Source: Actinokineospora xionganensis (GTDB lineage Bacteria > Actinomycetota > Actinomycetes > Mycobacteriales > Pseudonocardiaceae). From it: 37,708 nt of DNA. The position numbers and the translations under genes are program-made. The notes beneath the pieces were generated by a model. The model saw only the letters and a list, made by a program, of their open reading frames with translations. It did not search any database and was not told the DNA's origin. Of the stretch, positions 7,599-15,864 are shown piece after piece. The stretch is taken from assembly GCF_014323725.1 (NCBI RefSeq), contig NZ_JABVED010000033.1, positions 1 to 37,708 of the forward strand, written 5' to 3'. How positions within the stretch are numbered: position 1 is the stretch's first letter; every line of letters starts with the position of its first letter.

Positions 7599-8815
7599 GG
7601 CCTGCTCCCGGTGTAGAAAGCCCGGATCAGCTCGCACACCCGGTCGACCTGGCTGTCGGTCAGGTCGGGGTAGAGCGGCAGGGCTACGGCGTGGGCGCAG
7701 GCGGCCTCGGCGTTGGGGAACTCGCCCGCGCGGTGGCCCAACTCGGCGAAGCACGGCTGGCGGTGCAGCGGGACGGGGTAGTACGTCTCGGTGGTGACCC
7801 CGTTCGCGGCCAGGTGGGCGACCAGGTCGTCGCGGCGCTCGACCTCGATCAGGTACACGTAGAACACGGCGTCGGTCTTGACCTCGCGCTCGACCACGGT
7901 CGGCAGCCTGCGCACGCCGGGGCAGCCGGTGAGGCGCTCGGTGTAGGCCGCGGCGAGTTCGGCGCGGCGGGCGATGTCGGCGTCGAGCCGGGTCAGTTTG
8001 GCGAGCAGGATGGCGGCCTGGAAGTCGTCCATCTTGCTGTTGAAGCCGGGCAGCACGGTCTCGTTGCTGATGCCCGGGAAGTGGTCGAGGGTGCGGCCGA
8101 ACCGGCCGTGGTGGCGCAGCGCGGCGACGGTCTCGGCGATCCGGTCGTCGTTGGTGACGACCGCGCCCGCGTCGCCAAGGGCGCCGAGGGTCTTGGTCGG
8201 GAAGAACGACAGCACACCGCCGGTGCCCAGCAGCCCCGCGTGCACGCCGTCCCAGCGCATGCCGATCGCCTCGGCGCTGTCCTCGACGACGGTCAGCGCG
8301 TACTGCTCGGCGAGCTCCGCGATCGCGGCCATGTCGGCGAGCTGGCTGAACAAGTGCACCGGCATGATCATCCGGGTGCGGTCGGTGATGGCGTCGGCCG
8401 CCGAGGCCGGGTCGATGCTGTAGGTCACCGGGTCGATGTCGGCGAAGGCGGGCCGCCCTTGGGCCAGGGCCACCGACGACGCCGAGGCGACGAAGCTGAA
8501 CGCGGGGACGACGACCTCGTCGCCCGGGCCGAGGCCCGCCGCGCGCAGGAGCAGGACCAGGGCGTCGGTGCCGGAGTTGACCCCGATGACGTGCGCGGCG
8601 CCGATACGCTCGGCCAGCACGGCCTCGAACTCCGCGACGAGGTGGCCGTGGGAGTACTTACCCCGGTCGATGACCGCGTTGAGGTTGGCCTGGATCTGGG
8701 GCCAGAGGTTCGCGAACGACGTGGCCTGGGTGAAGAAGGGGACAGTGACTTCTCTGTCACCGGGGGCGCCGGGGGCCTGCGCGGCGGGTTCCGCGAACGT
8801 CGCGGCGTGCTCCAT
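7595..8815 (-). CDS. DegT/DnrJ/EryC1-family PLP aminotransferase (second paralogue, first gene of operon)
   Basis: 406 aa. Seen: NSGTDALVLLL (80-90), VEDSAEAIG with Asp179, and SFFPTKTLGALGDAG (203-217) with the PLP lysine Lys208. A 24-residue Ala/Pro-rich N-terminal extension precedes the VTVPFF that matches the start of the neighbouring paralogue. ATG at 8815 has GGAAAGGA about 6 bp upstream, a good ribosome site. It is the promoter-proximal gene of the minus-strand operon and faces a Gfo/Idh/MocA dehydrogenase across the shared promoter; dehydrogenase plus DegT aminotransferase is the usual pair for making 3-amino sugars or aminocyclitols. Confidence 0.93.
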   Translation of the reverse strand: MEHAATFAEPAAQAPGAPGDREVTVPFFTQATSFANLWPQIQANLNAVIDRGKYSHGHLVAEFEAVLAERIGAAHVIGVNSGTDALVLLLRAAGLGPGDEVVVPAFSFVASASSVALAQGRPAFADIDPVTYSIDPASAADAITDRTRMIMPVHLFSQLADMAAIAELAEQYALTVVEDSAEAIGMRWDGVHAGLLGTGGVLSFFPTKTLGALGDAGAVVTNDDRIAETVAALRHHGRFGRTLDHFPGISNETVLPGFNSKMDDFQAAILLAKLTRLDADIARRAELAAAYTERLTGCPGVRRLPTVVEREVKTDAVFYVYLIEVERRDDLVAHLAANGVTTETYYPVPLHRQPCFAELGHRAGEFPNAEAACAHAVALPLYPDLTDSQVDRVCELIRAFYTGSRP

Positions 8816-8914
8816 GCGTGTCCTTTCCGGACTGCGTGTTCTTTCCGACGCGGCTCAGTGGTGAAACTTCCTCGGCTGCGGCGCGACCCCATTCCAACCT
8901 AGCCAGACGGCATT

Positions 8915-8955
8915 CGTTGAACCGCAACGGAATCCAAAGATCACACGGACGTGTG
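8915..8955. promoter_or_regulatory. Two dyads in the divergent promoter region
   Basis: Between the divergent operons lie two inverted repeats: CGTTG-AACCG-CAACG (8915-8929) and CACACG-GA-CGTGTG (8942-8955). The second is a perfect 6-bp dyad. Their centres are 26-27 bp apart. They are good candidates for operator sites controlling both operons together. Confidence 0.45.
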
Positions 8956-8972
8956 GCGGTGTCTGATCCGCG

Positions 8973-9001
8973 TTGACACCGCCTCCGCCCGCCACCAGTG
9001 T
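8973..9001 (+). promoter_or_regulatory. Sigma-70-like promoter for the plus-strand biosynthetic operon
   Basis: TTGACA (8973-8978) followed 17 bp later by CAGTGT (8996-9001), which keeps the conserved second A and final T of a -10 element. It lies 41 bp before the ATG of the first Gfo/Idh/MocA gene, whose AGGAGG is at 9027-9032. The -35 is a perfect consensus; the -10 is weak. Confidence 0.45.
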
Positions 9002-9041
9002 TGACGGGCGTCACCCGATCCCGCGCAGGAGGCAGCAACCG

Positions 9042-10028
9042 ATGCTGGGCACGCTCGTCGTGGGACTCGGTCGAGCGGGGACGGAGCTGCACCTGCCGGT
9101 GCTGCGCCTGCTGCGCCCCGACGCCCCTGTGGTCGTCTTCGATCCCTATCGGACGGCGCGGACCGACGGTGTCACCGTCGCCGACTCGCTGCCGCACGCC
9201 GCCCGGCTCATCGACCCGGCGAACACCGTCGTGCACCTGTGCACCCCGCCGTCGGCCCGGGTCGCCCCGCTGACCGCGCTGGCCGAGTTGGGCTTCCGCC
9301 GGGTGCTGGTCGAGAAGCCGCTGGCCGCCGACGACCGAGACCTGCGCGAGGTGCTGGCGCTGCGCGACGCCGCGGGTCTCGACCTGCTGCCGGTCGGCCA
9401 GTGGCGCGCGAGCGAGCTGACGAAGCGGCTCGCCGCGATCCTGCGTGAGCGCGGGCTGGGCAGGCCCAGGTCGATCACCATCGTGCAGAGCAAGCCCCGG
9501 TTCACCCGCACCGCGCTCGGCGACGACCACCCCAGCGCGTTCGACGTCGAGGTCCCCCACTCGGTGCTGCTGGCGTTGCTGCTCGCGGGCCCGGCCGAGG
9601 TCCTCGGCGCGCAGTGCTCGGACATGCTGCTCGGCGAGAACGTGTACCCCTCGCTCGGCGGCGCGGTGCTGCGGCTGCGCCACCACAGCGGTGTGCGCAC
9701 CGAGATCCGCACCGACCTCACGTCCCCGGTCCGGGAGCGGAAGGTCACCATCGACCTAGACGGCGGCACGGTGGTCGGCCACTTCGCGGTGAGCGCCGCC
9801 GACGACCACGCCCAGCTGCGCGTCAGCACCCAGGGCCAGCAGCTGCGCTCGGTGTTCCGCGACGACTCGCTCGGCGCCTTCCTCGCCCACGCCTACCGGC
9901 ACTTCGCCGGCGAGGACCGCATCGCCGACGAGCCCGACACCGGCGCCGCGGTCGTCGAGCTGATCAGCGCCGCCAAGCGGCTCTCCGGCATCTCCCCCGC
10001 CGCCGTGCCGGAAGGGGCGAGCCGGTGA
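9042..10028 (+). CDS. Gfo/Idh/MocA-family NAD(P)-dependent oxidoreductase (first copy)
   Basis: 328 aa. Seen: N-terminal Rossmann start MLGTLVVGLGRAGTELHLPVL (GxGxxG-type at about 8-13), the nucleotide-pocket segment VVHLCTPPSAR, and the hallmark VLVEKPLA with the catalytic lysine of the EKP motif at about residue 91. The C-terminal half is the usual dimer/substrate domain. These enzymes oxidise or reduce a hydroxyl or keto group on sugars, cyclitols and their derivatives. ATG at 9042 has a perfect AGGAGG 9 bp upstream; the longer upstream frame is not needed. It overlaps the next gene by one base (TGATG) and heads the plus-strand operon. Confidence 0.92.
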   Translation: MLGTLVVGLGRAGTELHLPVLRLLRPDAPVVVFDPYRTARTDGVTVADSLPHAARLIDPANTVVHLCTPPSARVAPLTALAELGFRRVLVEKPLAADDRDLREVLALRDAAGLDLLPVGQWRASELTKRLAAILRERGLGRPRSITIVQSKPRFTRTALGDDHPSAFDVEVPHSVLLALLLAGPAEVLGAQCSDMLLGENVYPSLGGAVLRLRHHSGVRTEIRTDLTSPVRERKVTIDLDGGTVVGHFAVSAADDHAQLRVSTQGQQLRSVFRDDSLGAFLAHAYRHFAGEDRIADEPDTGAAVVELISAAKRLSGISPAAVPEGASR

Positions 10029-10864
10029 TGTCGATGCCGGTCCTCGCGGGGATCGGCGACGAAGCCGGACCCGAGCTCGCCGACCAGGTGGCCGCCATCG
10101 CAGCGCTGGAGTGGGACGCCATCGAGCTGCGCACGGTCGGCGGCACCGCGATCGCCGACCTCGACGACCGCGCGTTCGACCTGGTGGCGGCCACGCTCGC
10201 CGAGCGCGGGCTGCACACGGTGTGCGTCGACTCCCGCATCGGCGACTGGTCGAGCACCATCACCGGCGACTTCGGCCGCGACCTCGAGGAGCTGCGCACC
10301 CTCGGCCCCCGCTGCGCCGCGCTGGGCACCCGGTACGTGCGGATCATGTCGTACCCGAACGGCGGGCTGGCCGACGCGGAGTGGGAGCGCCGGGTGCTGC
10401 GCCGGGTGCGCGAGCTGGCCGCGCGGGCCGAGCAGCACGGTCTGGTCCTGCTGCACGAGAACTGCGCGGGCTGGGCGGGCGCGAACGCCAAGCACGCGCT
10501 GGATCTGCTGGCCGAGGCCGACAGCCCGGCGCTGCGGCTGCTGTTCGACACCGGCAACGGCGTGGCCTACGGGTACTCGGGGCTCGCGATGCTCACCGAA
10601 CTGGTCGAGCACGTCGCGCACGTCCACATCAAGGACGGCGCGGACGGGCTCTTCGGCCCGGCGTGGACCGTTCCCGGGCAAGGCGACGCGCAGGTCGCCG
10701 CATGCCTGGAGCTGTTGGCCGCCAACGGATACCAGGGAGCGTTGTCCATCGAGCCGCACCTGAACCTGGTCCCGCACTCCGACCGCGGCGGCACCGGGTC
10801 GGCCGACGGGTTCATCGCGGCCGGGCTGGCGCTTGAGTCCCTTCTCTTCGATGCGGACCGGTGA
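10028..10864 (+). CDS. Sugar phosphate isomerase/epimerase family (AP-endonuclease-2-like TIM barrel)
   Basis: 278 aa, starting at the ATG overlapping the stop of the preceding gene (TGATG). Seen: VLAGIGDEAG at the start, IELRTV as in the beta-2 strand of IolE/IolI-like barrels, LLHENCAG with a metal-binding Glu, LLFDTGNGVAYG with the Asp/Asn pair, HVHIKDG with the His and Asp, and LSIEPHL with the final Glu. This is the xylose-isomerase-like fold with its divalent-metal site intact. Such proteins epimerise or dehydrate ketoses and inososes. Together with the Gfo/Idh enzymes it suggests remodelling of a sugar or cyclitol before amination. Confidence 0.88.
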   Translation: MSMPVLAGIGDEAGPELADQVAAIAALEWDAIELRTVGGTAIADLDDRAFDLVAATLAERGLHTVCVDSRIGDWSSTITGDFGRDLEELRTLGPRCAALGTRYVRIMSYPNGGLADAEWERRVLRRVRELAARAEQHGLVLLHENCAGWAGANAKHALDLLAEADSPALRLLFDTGNGVAYGYSGLAMLTELVEHVAHVHIKDGADGLFGPAWTVPGQGDAQVAACLELLAANGYQGALSIEPHLNLVPHSDRGGTGSADGFIAAGLALESLLFDADR

Positions 10865-12143
10865 CGTGGCCGAGCTGACCGACGCCGACCACAAGCTGTT
10901 GGTGCGGCTGCTGGAGCTGCCCACGGCCGGTCCGCTGGAGACCGCCGAGCCCGCCCGGCTGTGGGACGCCCAGTTCGCCTACGCCGAGTCCGCTCCCGAG
11001 TTCGAGGTGCTGCACCACGCTCCCGCCGACCTCTCGGAGCTGCGCAGGCCGGACGTCCCGACGTTCGTGCGCGAGGCCGCGCGGCACGCCGGGTTTCTCG
11101 ACGGGCAGCCGAACCTGGTCCTGCGGCTGGGCCGGGAGCGCCCACGCGCGCGCACGGTGATGTTCAACGTGCACCTCGACACCGTGTCGGGCATGGAGCC
11201 GGTGTCGTTCGACGGCGAGGTGTTCCGCGGCCGCGGCGCGATCGACGCGAAGGGACCGGCGGTGGCGCTGCTCGCGGGCATCCGCGACGCCGCCGCGCGC
11301 GACCAGCGCATCGGCAACGACGTGTCGGTGCTGGTCCAGGCCGTGTCGGGCGAGGAGGGCGGCGCCATGGGCACCTTCGGGACCCGGCCGCTCATCGAGC
11401 GCGGGTACTTCGGCGCCCTCAACGTGTTCTGCGAGCCGACCGGCCTGCGCTACCTGCCGCGCGCCACCGCGTCTGCCACCGCCCGGGTCCGGGTCGAGGG
11501 GTTCGGCGCGATCGACGACCGGCCGGGCGACGGGCACAACGCGACCGTCCTGCTCGGTTTCCTGGCCCAGCACCTCGCCGGTGAACTCCGCGGCGACGCC
11601 GACGGCCACGCCTGCATCGCGGGCCTGCACACCGGAACGGCGCACAACCGGGTCTACGGCGCGGGCGACCTGCTGGTGAACCTGGCCTACGCCACCGAGT
11701 CCGCGGGCGCCCGGCTGACCGGCACGCTCGACCGCGCGGTGGCGGGCGGGGTCGAGCGGTTCGGCGCCCTGTTCGCCGACCAGCCCGAGTTCGCCCGCAC
11801 CGCCGCCGAAGCCCGCTCGGTGACCACAGTGGACTGGGTCAAGCGCGGGCTGCCGACGCTGTCCGGACCGACCCCCGGTCTCGACGCGACCATGGCCGCC
11901 GCCGGTGTGCCGCGCTGGCCCGACCACGAGCCCGCCTTCACGTGTGACGCCATCTGGATGTCCGGGGTGCCCGGCGCCGCCACCGCGGTGCTCGGCCCTG
12001 GCGACCTCGCCGCCAACAACGCGCACGCCGAAGGCGAATTCGCCGAGCTGGCCGACCTGTCGGCGTTCGCCGCGCAGGTATCGCGGGTGCTGCTCGCCTT
12101 CGCCGATGTCCCGACGAGAACGGACCAGGATGACCGACCTTGA
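10851..12143 (+). CDS. M20-family metallohydrolase (ArgE/DapE-like)
   Basis: 430 aa from the ATG at 10851; an in-frame GTG at 10866, one base past the previous stop, is the alternative start, and neither has a strong ribosome site. Seen: HLDTVSG (His108, Asp110), GAIDAKG (bridging Asp132), SGEEGG (catalytic Glu168 and Glu169), VFCEPTG (metal Glu) and a C-terminal NNAHAEGEF (metal His). All ligands of the di-zinc site are therefore present. The family removes acyl groups from amines or cleaves dipeptides. In this operon it could deacylate an N-acyl amino sugar or amino acid intermediate. It overlaps the next gene by 14 bp. Confidence 0.88.
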   Translation: MRTGDVAELTDADHKLLVRLLELPTAGPLETAEPARLWDAQFAYAESAPEFEVLHHAPADLSELRRPDVPTFVREAARHAGFLDGQPNLVLRLGRERPRARTVMFNVHLDTVSGMEPVSFDGEVFRGRGAIDAKGPAVALLAGIRDAAARDQRIGNDVSVLVQAVSGEEGGAMGTFGTRPLIERGYFGALNVFCEPTGLRYLPRATASATARVRVEGFGAIDDRPGDGHNATVLLGFLAQHLAGELRGDADGHACIAGLHTGTAHNRVYGAGDLLVNLAYATESAGARLTGTLDRAVAGGVERFGALFADQPEFARTAAEARSVTTVDWVKRGLPTLSGPTPGLDATMAAAGVPRWPDHEPAFTCDAIWMSGVPGAATAVLGPGDLAANNAHAEGEFAELADLSAFAAQVSRVLLAFADVPTRTDQDDRP

Positions 12144-13242
12144 CATCGCGCCTCCCTCGACCAGGGTCCGGGTGCCGCGCGAAGGCCTGCTGGCGTTCAC
12201 CGCCGCGGTCTTCACCGCCAACGGCGTCCCCGCCGGACGCGCGAGAGCTGCGGCGGCGGCACTGTGTCATGGCGACATCACGGGCGCGGCGTCGCACGGG
12301 CTGGCCAACCTGACCCGGATCTACCTGCCGCTGCTGTCCTCAGGCCGGTCGCGGTCCGACGCCGAGCCGCGGGTGCTCACCGACCTCGGCGCCACGGTCC
12401 TGCTCGACGCCCAGGGCGCGCTCGGACTGTGGCTCGCCGGCGAGGCGATGGACCTCGCGGCCGAGCGCGCGGCGAAACACGGCATCGGCATGGTGTCCGT
12501 GCGCGGCGCGACCCACTTCGGCTGTGCGGGTCCACACGCGCTGCGCGCGGTCGAGCACGGGATGATCGGCGTGGTCGCGGCGAACTGCGGCCACCAGCGC
12601 ATCGCCCGCCCACCGGGTGGCCGGGTCCCGATGCTGGGCACCAACCCGCTCAGCGTCGCCGCGCCCGCGGGCGCGCACCCGCCGTTCCTACTGGACATGA
12701 GCACGACCACGGCACCCACCGGCAAGGTGCGGGCGGCGGCACGCGCGGGCGAGCCGATTCCGGCGGGCTGGCTGGCCGACGACACCGGCGCCCACGTCAC
12801 CGACCCCGCCCGCTTCGACGCGGGCGAGGCGCACCTGACCTGGCTGGGTGGCACGGGATCGACCGCGTACAAGGGTTTCGGGCTCGGGCTGATGGTGGAG
12901 GTGCTGGCCGCCCTGGTGCCCGGCGCGGGCCTTGGCCCCTCGCCCGCCGCACTGGCCGCGGACCACGCGCCCGACGACGACATCGGCCTGCTGCTGCTGG
13001 CCATCGCGCCCGGCGCGCTGCGTGAGCCCGGCGACTTCCAGCGCGACGCCGGTTCGCTGTTCGGCTCCCTGCTGGGCTGCCCGCCGCTTCGCCCCGGCGA
13101 CGCCGTCTCCTACCCGGGCTGCCCCGAGGCGCGGCACGCCGCCGAGGCGGCGGAGTTGGGTGTCCCACTTGAGCGCGACGTCTACGCCGAGTTGCGGTCC
13201 GTCGCCGACCGGTTCGGCCTGGATCTGCCGGAGGAGTGCTGA
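12130..13242 (+). CDS. Malate/L-lactate dehydrogenase-2 family NAD(P)-dependent oxidoreductase
   Basis: 370 aa. Seen: GAASHGL near 52-58, the catalytic VRGATHFGCAG with His129 (SNHFG in most members), GGRVPMLGTNPLSVAAP, and LDMSTTTAPTGKV, the cofactor-binding stretch of the family. This unusual dehydrogenase fold reduces 2-keto acids, diketogulonate, or cyclic imino acids such as piperideine-2-carboxylate. ATG at 12130 overlaps the M20 gene by 14 bp, with AGG just before it. In the operon it may reduce a 2-keto acid or imine made by the other enzymes. The exact substrate is not deducible. Confidence 0.88.
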   Translation: MTDLDIAPPSTRVRVPREGLLAFTAAVFTANGVPAGRARAAAAALCHGDITGAASHGLANLTRIYLPLLSSGRSRSDAEPRVLTDLGATVLLDAQGALGLWLAGEAMDLAAERAAKHGIGMVSVRGATHFGCAGPHALRAVEHGMIGVVAANCGHQRIARPPGGRVPMLGTNPLSVAAPAGAHPPFLLDMSTTTAPTGKVRAAARAGEPIPAGWLADDTGAHVTDPARFDAGEAHLTWLGGTGSTAYKGFGLGLMVEVLAALVPGAGLGPSPAALAADHAPDDDIGLLLLAIAPGALREPGDFQRDAGSLFGSLLGCPPLRPGDAVSYPGCPEARHAAEAAELGVPLERDVYAELRSVADRFGLDLPEEC

Positions 13243-14150
13243 TGCGGATCGGTGTCGTGGGAATCGGGGTGATCTCCCGGTTCTACCTGGCGGTGCTGCG
13301 CGAAAGCGGGCCGCTGAGCCTGGGCGCGGTGTGCGACGTGCGGCCGGAGGCGCTGGCGCCCTACCGCGACGAGGTGCCGTGCTGGTCCGACCACCGCGAC
13401 ATGATGGCCGCGGGCGGGCTGGACGCGGTCGTGGTGACGGTGCCCAACGACCGGCACGCGCCGGTGTGCCGCGACCTGCTCGACGCGGGACTGCCCGTGT
13501 GCGTGGAGAAACCCCTGGCGATAACCCTCGACGACGGCCGCGAACTCGCCACACTCGCCGCGGCGCGGGCCGCTGTCCTGTTCACCGCGTTCCATCGGCG
13601 CTACAACGCGCGGGTGCGGGCGCTGCTCGACGGACTCCCCGGCGACGTCCCGATCGAGTCCGTGCGGATCCGGTACCTCGAACGCATCGAGGACCACGTG
13701 GGCGACGACCGCTGGTACCTCGACCCGGCGCGCTGCGGCGGCGGGTGCGTGGCCGACAACGGTCCCAACGCGTTCGACCTCGCCCGCCTGTTCCTCGGCC
13801 CGCTGGCCCTGTCCGACGCCGAGGTGCGCCGCGACGAGGCCGGGGTGGACCGGCAGGCGGAGATCCGGCTCACCGCGGCGTCCGGCGCCGAGGCGGTCGT
13901 GGAACTCGACTGGAGCCACGAGGGCGAGACCAAGGACGTCGAGGTCCGGCTCGCCGACGGCACGGTGCGGCGGGCGGACATGCTCACCGGGTTCCCCGGC
14001 TTCAAGCAGTCGCTGTGGCACGAGTACTCGGGGGTGCTGCGGGACTTCGCCCGCGCGGTGCACGTCGGCGGCGAGGACGGCGCGGGACTGTCCGCCCTGG
14101 AACTGGTCGACGCGGTGTACCGCGCCGAGCTGAGCGTGGGGGGTCGTTGA
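13242..14150 (+). CDS. Gfo/Idh/MocA-family oxidoreductase (second copy)
   Basis: 302 aa. Seen: MRIGVVGIGVISRFYLAVL with a variant nucleotide-binding loop (GIGVIS), VVTVPNDRHAPV, and VCVEKPLAITL with the EKP lysine near residue 91. A GAGGAG at 13231-13236 lies 5 bp before the ATG at 13242; a GTG two codons earlier would bury that ribosome site, so ATG is preferred. The gene overlaps its neighbours by one base on each side (TGATG). It is distinct from the first Gfo/Idh copy and probably acts on a different position of the same or a related substrate. Confidence 0.91.
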   Translation: MRIGVVGIGVISRFYLAVLRESGPLSLGAVCDVRPEALAPYRDEVPCWSDHRDMMAAGGLDAVVVTVPNDRHAPVCRDLLDAGLPVCVEKPLAITLDDGRELATLAAARAAVLFTAFHRRYNARVRALLDGLPGDVPIESVRIRYLERIEDHVGDDRWYLDPARCGGGCVADNGPNAFDLARLFLGPLALSDAEVRRDEAGVDRQAEIRLTAASGAEAVVELDWSHEGETKDVEVRLADGTVRRADMLTGFPGFKQSLWHEYSGVLRDFARAVHVGGEDGAGLSALELVDAVYRAELSVGGR

Positions 14151-14551
14151 TGATCGAGGACGGCGACAAGCGTTCAGTGGCGGGCGTGCTGGTCAAGGTG
14201 CTGGTGCACAGCCGCGACGACCGGGGCATGCGGCTGGAGGAGTTCGCCAGCCGGTGCGTGCGCCAGGGCGAGGTGCACGAGCTGGTCACCACCGACCACG
14301 GCGTCGACGACCCCAGCATCGACCGGGTCGGCTTCCTCGGATTCACCGAGATCTCCCATGGCGGTGTCATCGACCGTGGCGACGAAGTGCGGATCGGCGG
14401 CAAACTCGTCGGCACCGTCCTCGGGTTCGACGCCTGCCACTTCCCGAACCACTACAACATCCTGATCCACCGCGAGACGCCGGTGACCGGCCAGGAGATC
14501 GCCCTGCGGCCGGAGTCGGCTGTCCACTTCGTCCAGTCGGCAGGCAGATGA
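14150..14551 (+). CDS. Small conserved-looking protein of unknown function (possibly DUF6917-like)
   Basis: 133 aa, acidic, without signal peptide or membrane segment. The ATG overlaps the previous stop (TGATG), follows a G-rich ribosome site, and the gene overlaps the FAD mono-oxygenase by ATGA, so it is an integral operon member. The centre has GFLGFTEISHGGVIDRGDEV and, later, GFDACHFPNHYNILIH; the His- and Cys-rich second half with CHFPNHYN could bind metal or substrate. It recalls proteins I remember annotated as DUF6917, but that is from memory and unsure. Beta-rich small enzyme such as a cyclase, isomerase or dehydratase is a guess. Confidence 0.75.
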   Translation: MIEDGDKRSVAGVLVKVLVHSRDDRGMRLEEFASRCVRQGEVHELVTTDHGVDDPSIDRVGFLGFTEISHGGVIDRGDEVRIGGKLVGTVLGFDACHFPNHYNILIHRETPVTGQEIALRPESAVHFVQSAGR

Positions 14552-15864
14552 GGCGGGCGGTCGTCGCGGGCGGCAGCCTCGCGGGTCTGCTCGCCGCGCG
14601 GGTCCTGCACGACGTCGCCGACGAGGTCGTGATCGTCGAGCCCGACGACTTGCCCGACCACGCTGCCAACCGGGCGGGCACCCCGCACGGCGACCAGTTC
14701 CATGTGCTGCTCGGCATGGCGCAACAGCTGTTCGCGCACTGGTTCCCGACGCTGTTCGACCGCCTCGCCCTCGACGGCGCGGTGGGGTATTCCCACGGCG
14801 AGATCCGGATGTTCGTCGACGGCGGGATGCGGCTGCCGGTGCCGGGAGACCCGCTGATGCCGGTCCTGCGACCGCTGCTGGAATGGCACGTGCGCGGTGA
14901 CGTGCTCAAGCTGCCGACTGTGCGGCTGGTCCGCGACCGGGTGGTCGGCCTGACAGCCGGACTGGGCCGGGTGGACGGTGTCCGCCTCGCATCAGGCGCA
15001 AGCGTCGGCACGGCCGACCTCGTCATCGACGCCACCGGGCGCTCGTCCCGCCTGGGCGACTGGCTTCGGCGGCTGGACTTCGCCCCGCCGCCGAAGCGGC
15101 GGATGGGCCTCGACCTCGGCTACGCGACCACGCTGTACCGCCGATTCCCGGAACAGCGCCTCGACGACCTGGTGGCTGTCCACTCGCTCCGGTCGGCGGT
15201 CTCGGCCGAGCCCGGGGTGAGCGTGGTCGCCCCAGCGGGCCGGGACCGGTGGATCTGCACGGTGTCCGCCTACGGGACGCAGCGGCCGGGTCGGTCACCG
15301 GACGAGTTCCGGGCACGCTGCGAACGTGAGCCCGCGGCCGGGTTCGCCGCTCTGGCAAGGGAATGCGAGCCTGCCGGACCGGTGTCGGTCTACCGGTACC
15401 CGCACAGCGTCCGGCGGGACTTCCACGAGCTGCGCAGGTTCCCCGCGGGTCTGGTCCCGGTGGGTGACGCGGTGGCGTCGTTCAACCCGGTGTACGGGCA
15501 GGGAATGCCGTCGGCGGCTCTGCACGCCTCGGCTCTGAGCGCGTGGCTCGCCTCCGGTGAGGATGTCCACGGGTACTTCCGCAGGCTGCGCGTGTTGGTG
15601 GACGCCGCTTGGCAGACCTCCGTGGCCGCCGACCTCGCCCTCCCGCACCTGCGCGCCGAACGCCCACGCGGCCACCGACTGATGCGCGCGGTGAGCGGGG
15701 CCATCGACCGCGCCACCCTGAGCGACCCGATCGTGGCCCGCCGCTTCCTCGACGTGGTGAACATGCGCGCCCACCCCCGCGAACTCCTCCGCCCCACCCT
15801 CCTCACCCGCGCCTTCCTAGCCCCCACCCCCACCAACCCGCGAGTCCAACGTTCAGAACAGTGA
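14548..15864 (+). CDS. FAD-dependent mono-oxygenase of the polyprenyl-epoxidase type
   Basis: 438 aa. Seen: N-terminal FAD fold AVVAGGSLAGLLAARVL (about 4-20), NRAGTPHGDQFHVLL in place of the RxGxPQGxHxHxLL signature of flavin epoxidases, a central DATGRSS (the DG-like NAD(P)H/FAD segment) and GLVPVGDAVASFNPVYGQGM, the classical GD FAD-ribityl motif. Relatives epoxidise prenyl chains in bacterial meroterpenoid and diterpenoid pathways, setting up cyclisation. The ATG overlaps the previous stop (ATGA). The last eight codons and the stop lie inside the left arm of the 85-bp inverted repeat, so the native C-terminus may have been altered by that element. Confidence 0.87.
   Translation: MRRAVVAGGSLAGLLAARVLHDVADEVVIVEPDDLPDHAANRAGTPHGDQFHVLLGMAQQLFAHWFPTLFDRLALDGAVGYSHGEIRMFVDGGMRLPVPGDPLMPVLRPLLEWHVRGDVLKLPTVRLVRDRVVGLTAGLGRVDGVRLASGASVGTADLVIDATGRSSRLGDWLRRLDFAPPPKRRMGLDLGYATTLYRRFPEQRLDDLVAVHSLRSAVSAEPGVSVVAPAGRDRWICTVSAYGTQRPGRSPDEFRARCEREPAAGFAALARECEPAGPVSVYRYPHSVRRDFHELRRFPAGLVPVGDAVASFNPVYGQGMPSAALHASALSAWLASGEDVHGYFRRLRVLVDAAWQTSVAADLALPHLRAERPRGHRLMRAVSGAIDRATLSDPIVARRFLDVVNMRAHPRELLRPTLLTRAFLAPTPTNPRVQRSEQ

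Noticed and set aside
6474..8815. 3-amino-5-hydroxybenzoate synthase (RifK-type) pair
   Set aside because: The aminotransferases lack the RifK-like sequence context I remember, and no aminoDAHP synthase, kinase or phosphatase of that pathway is present.
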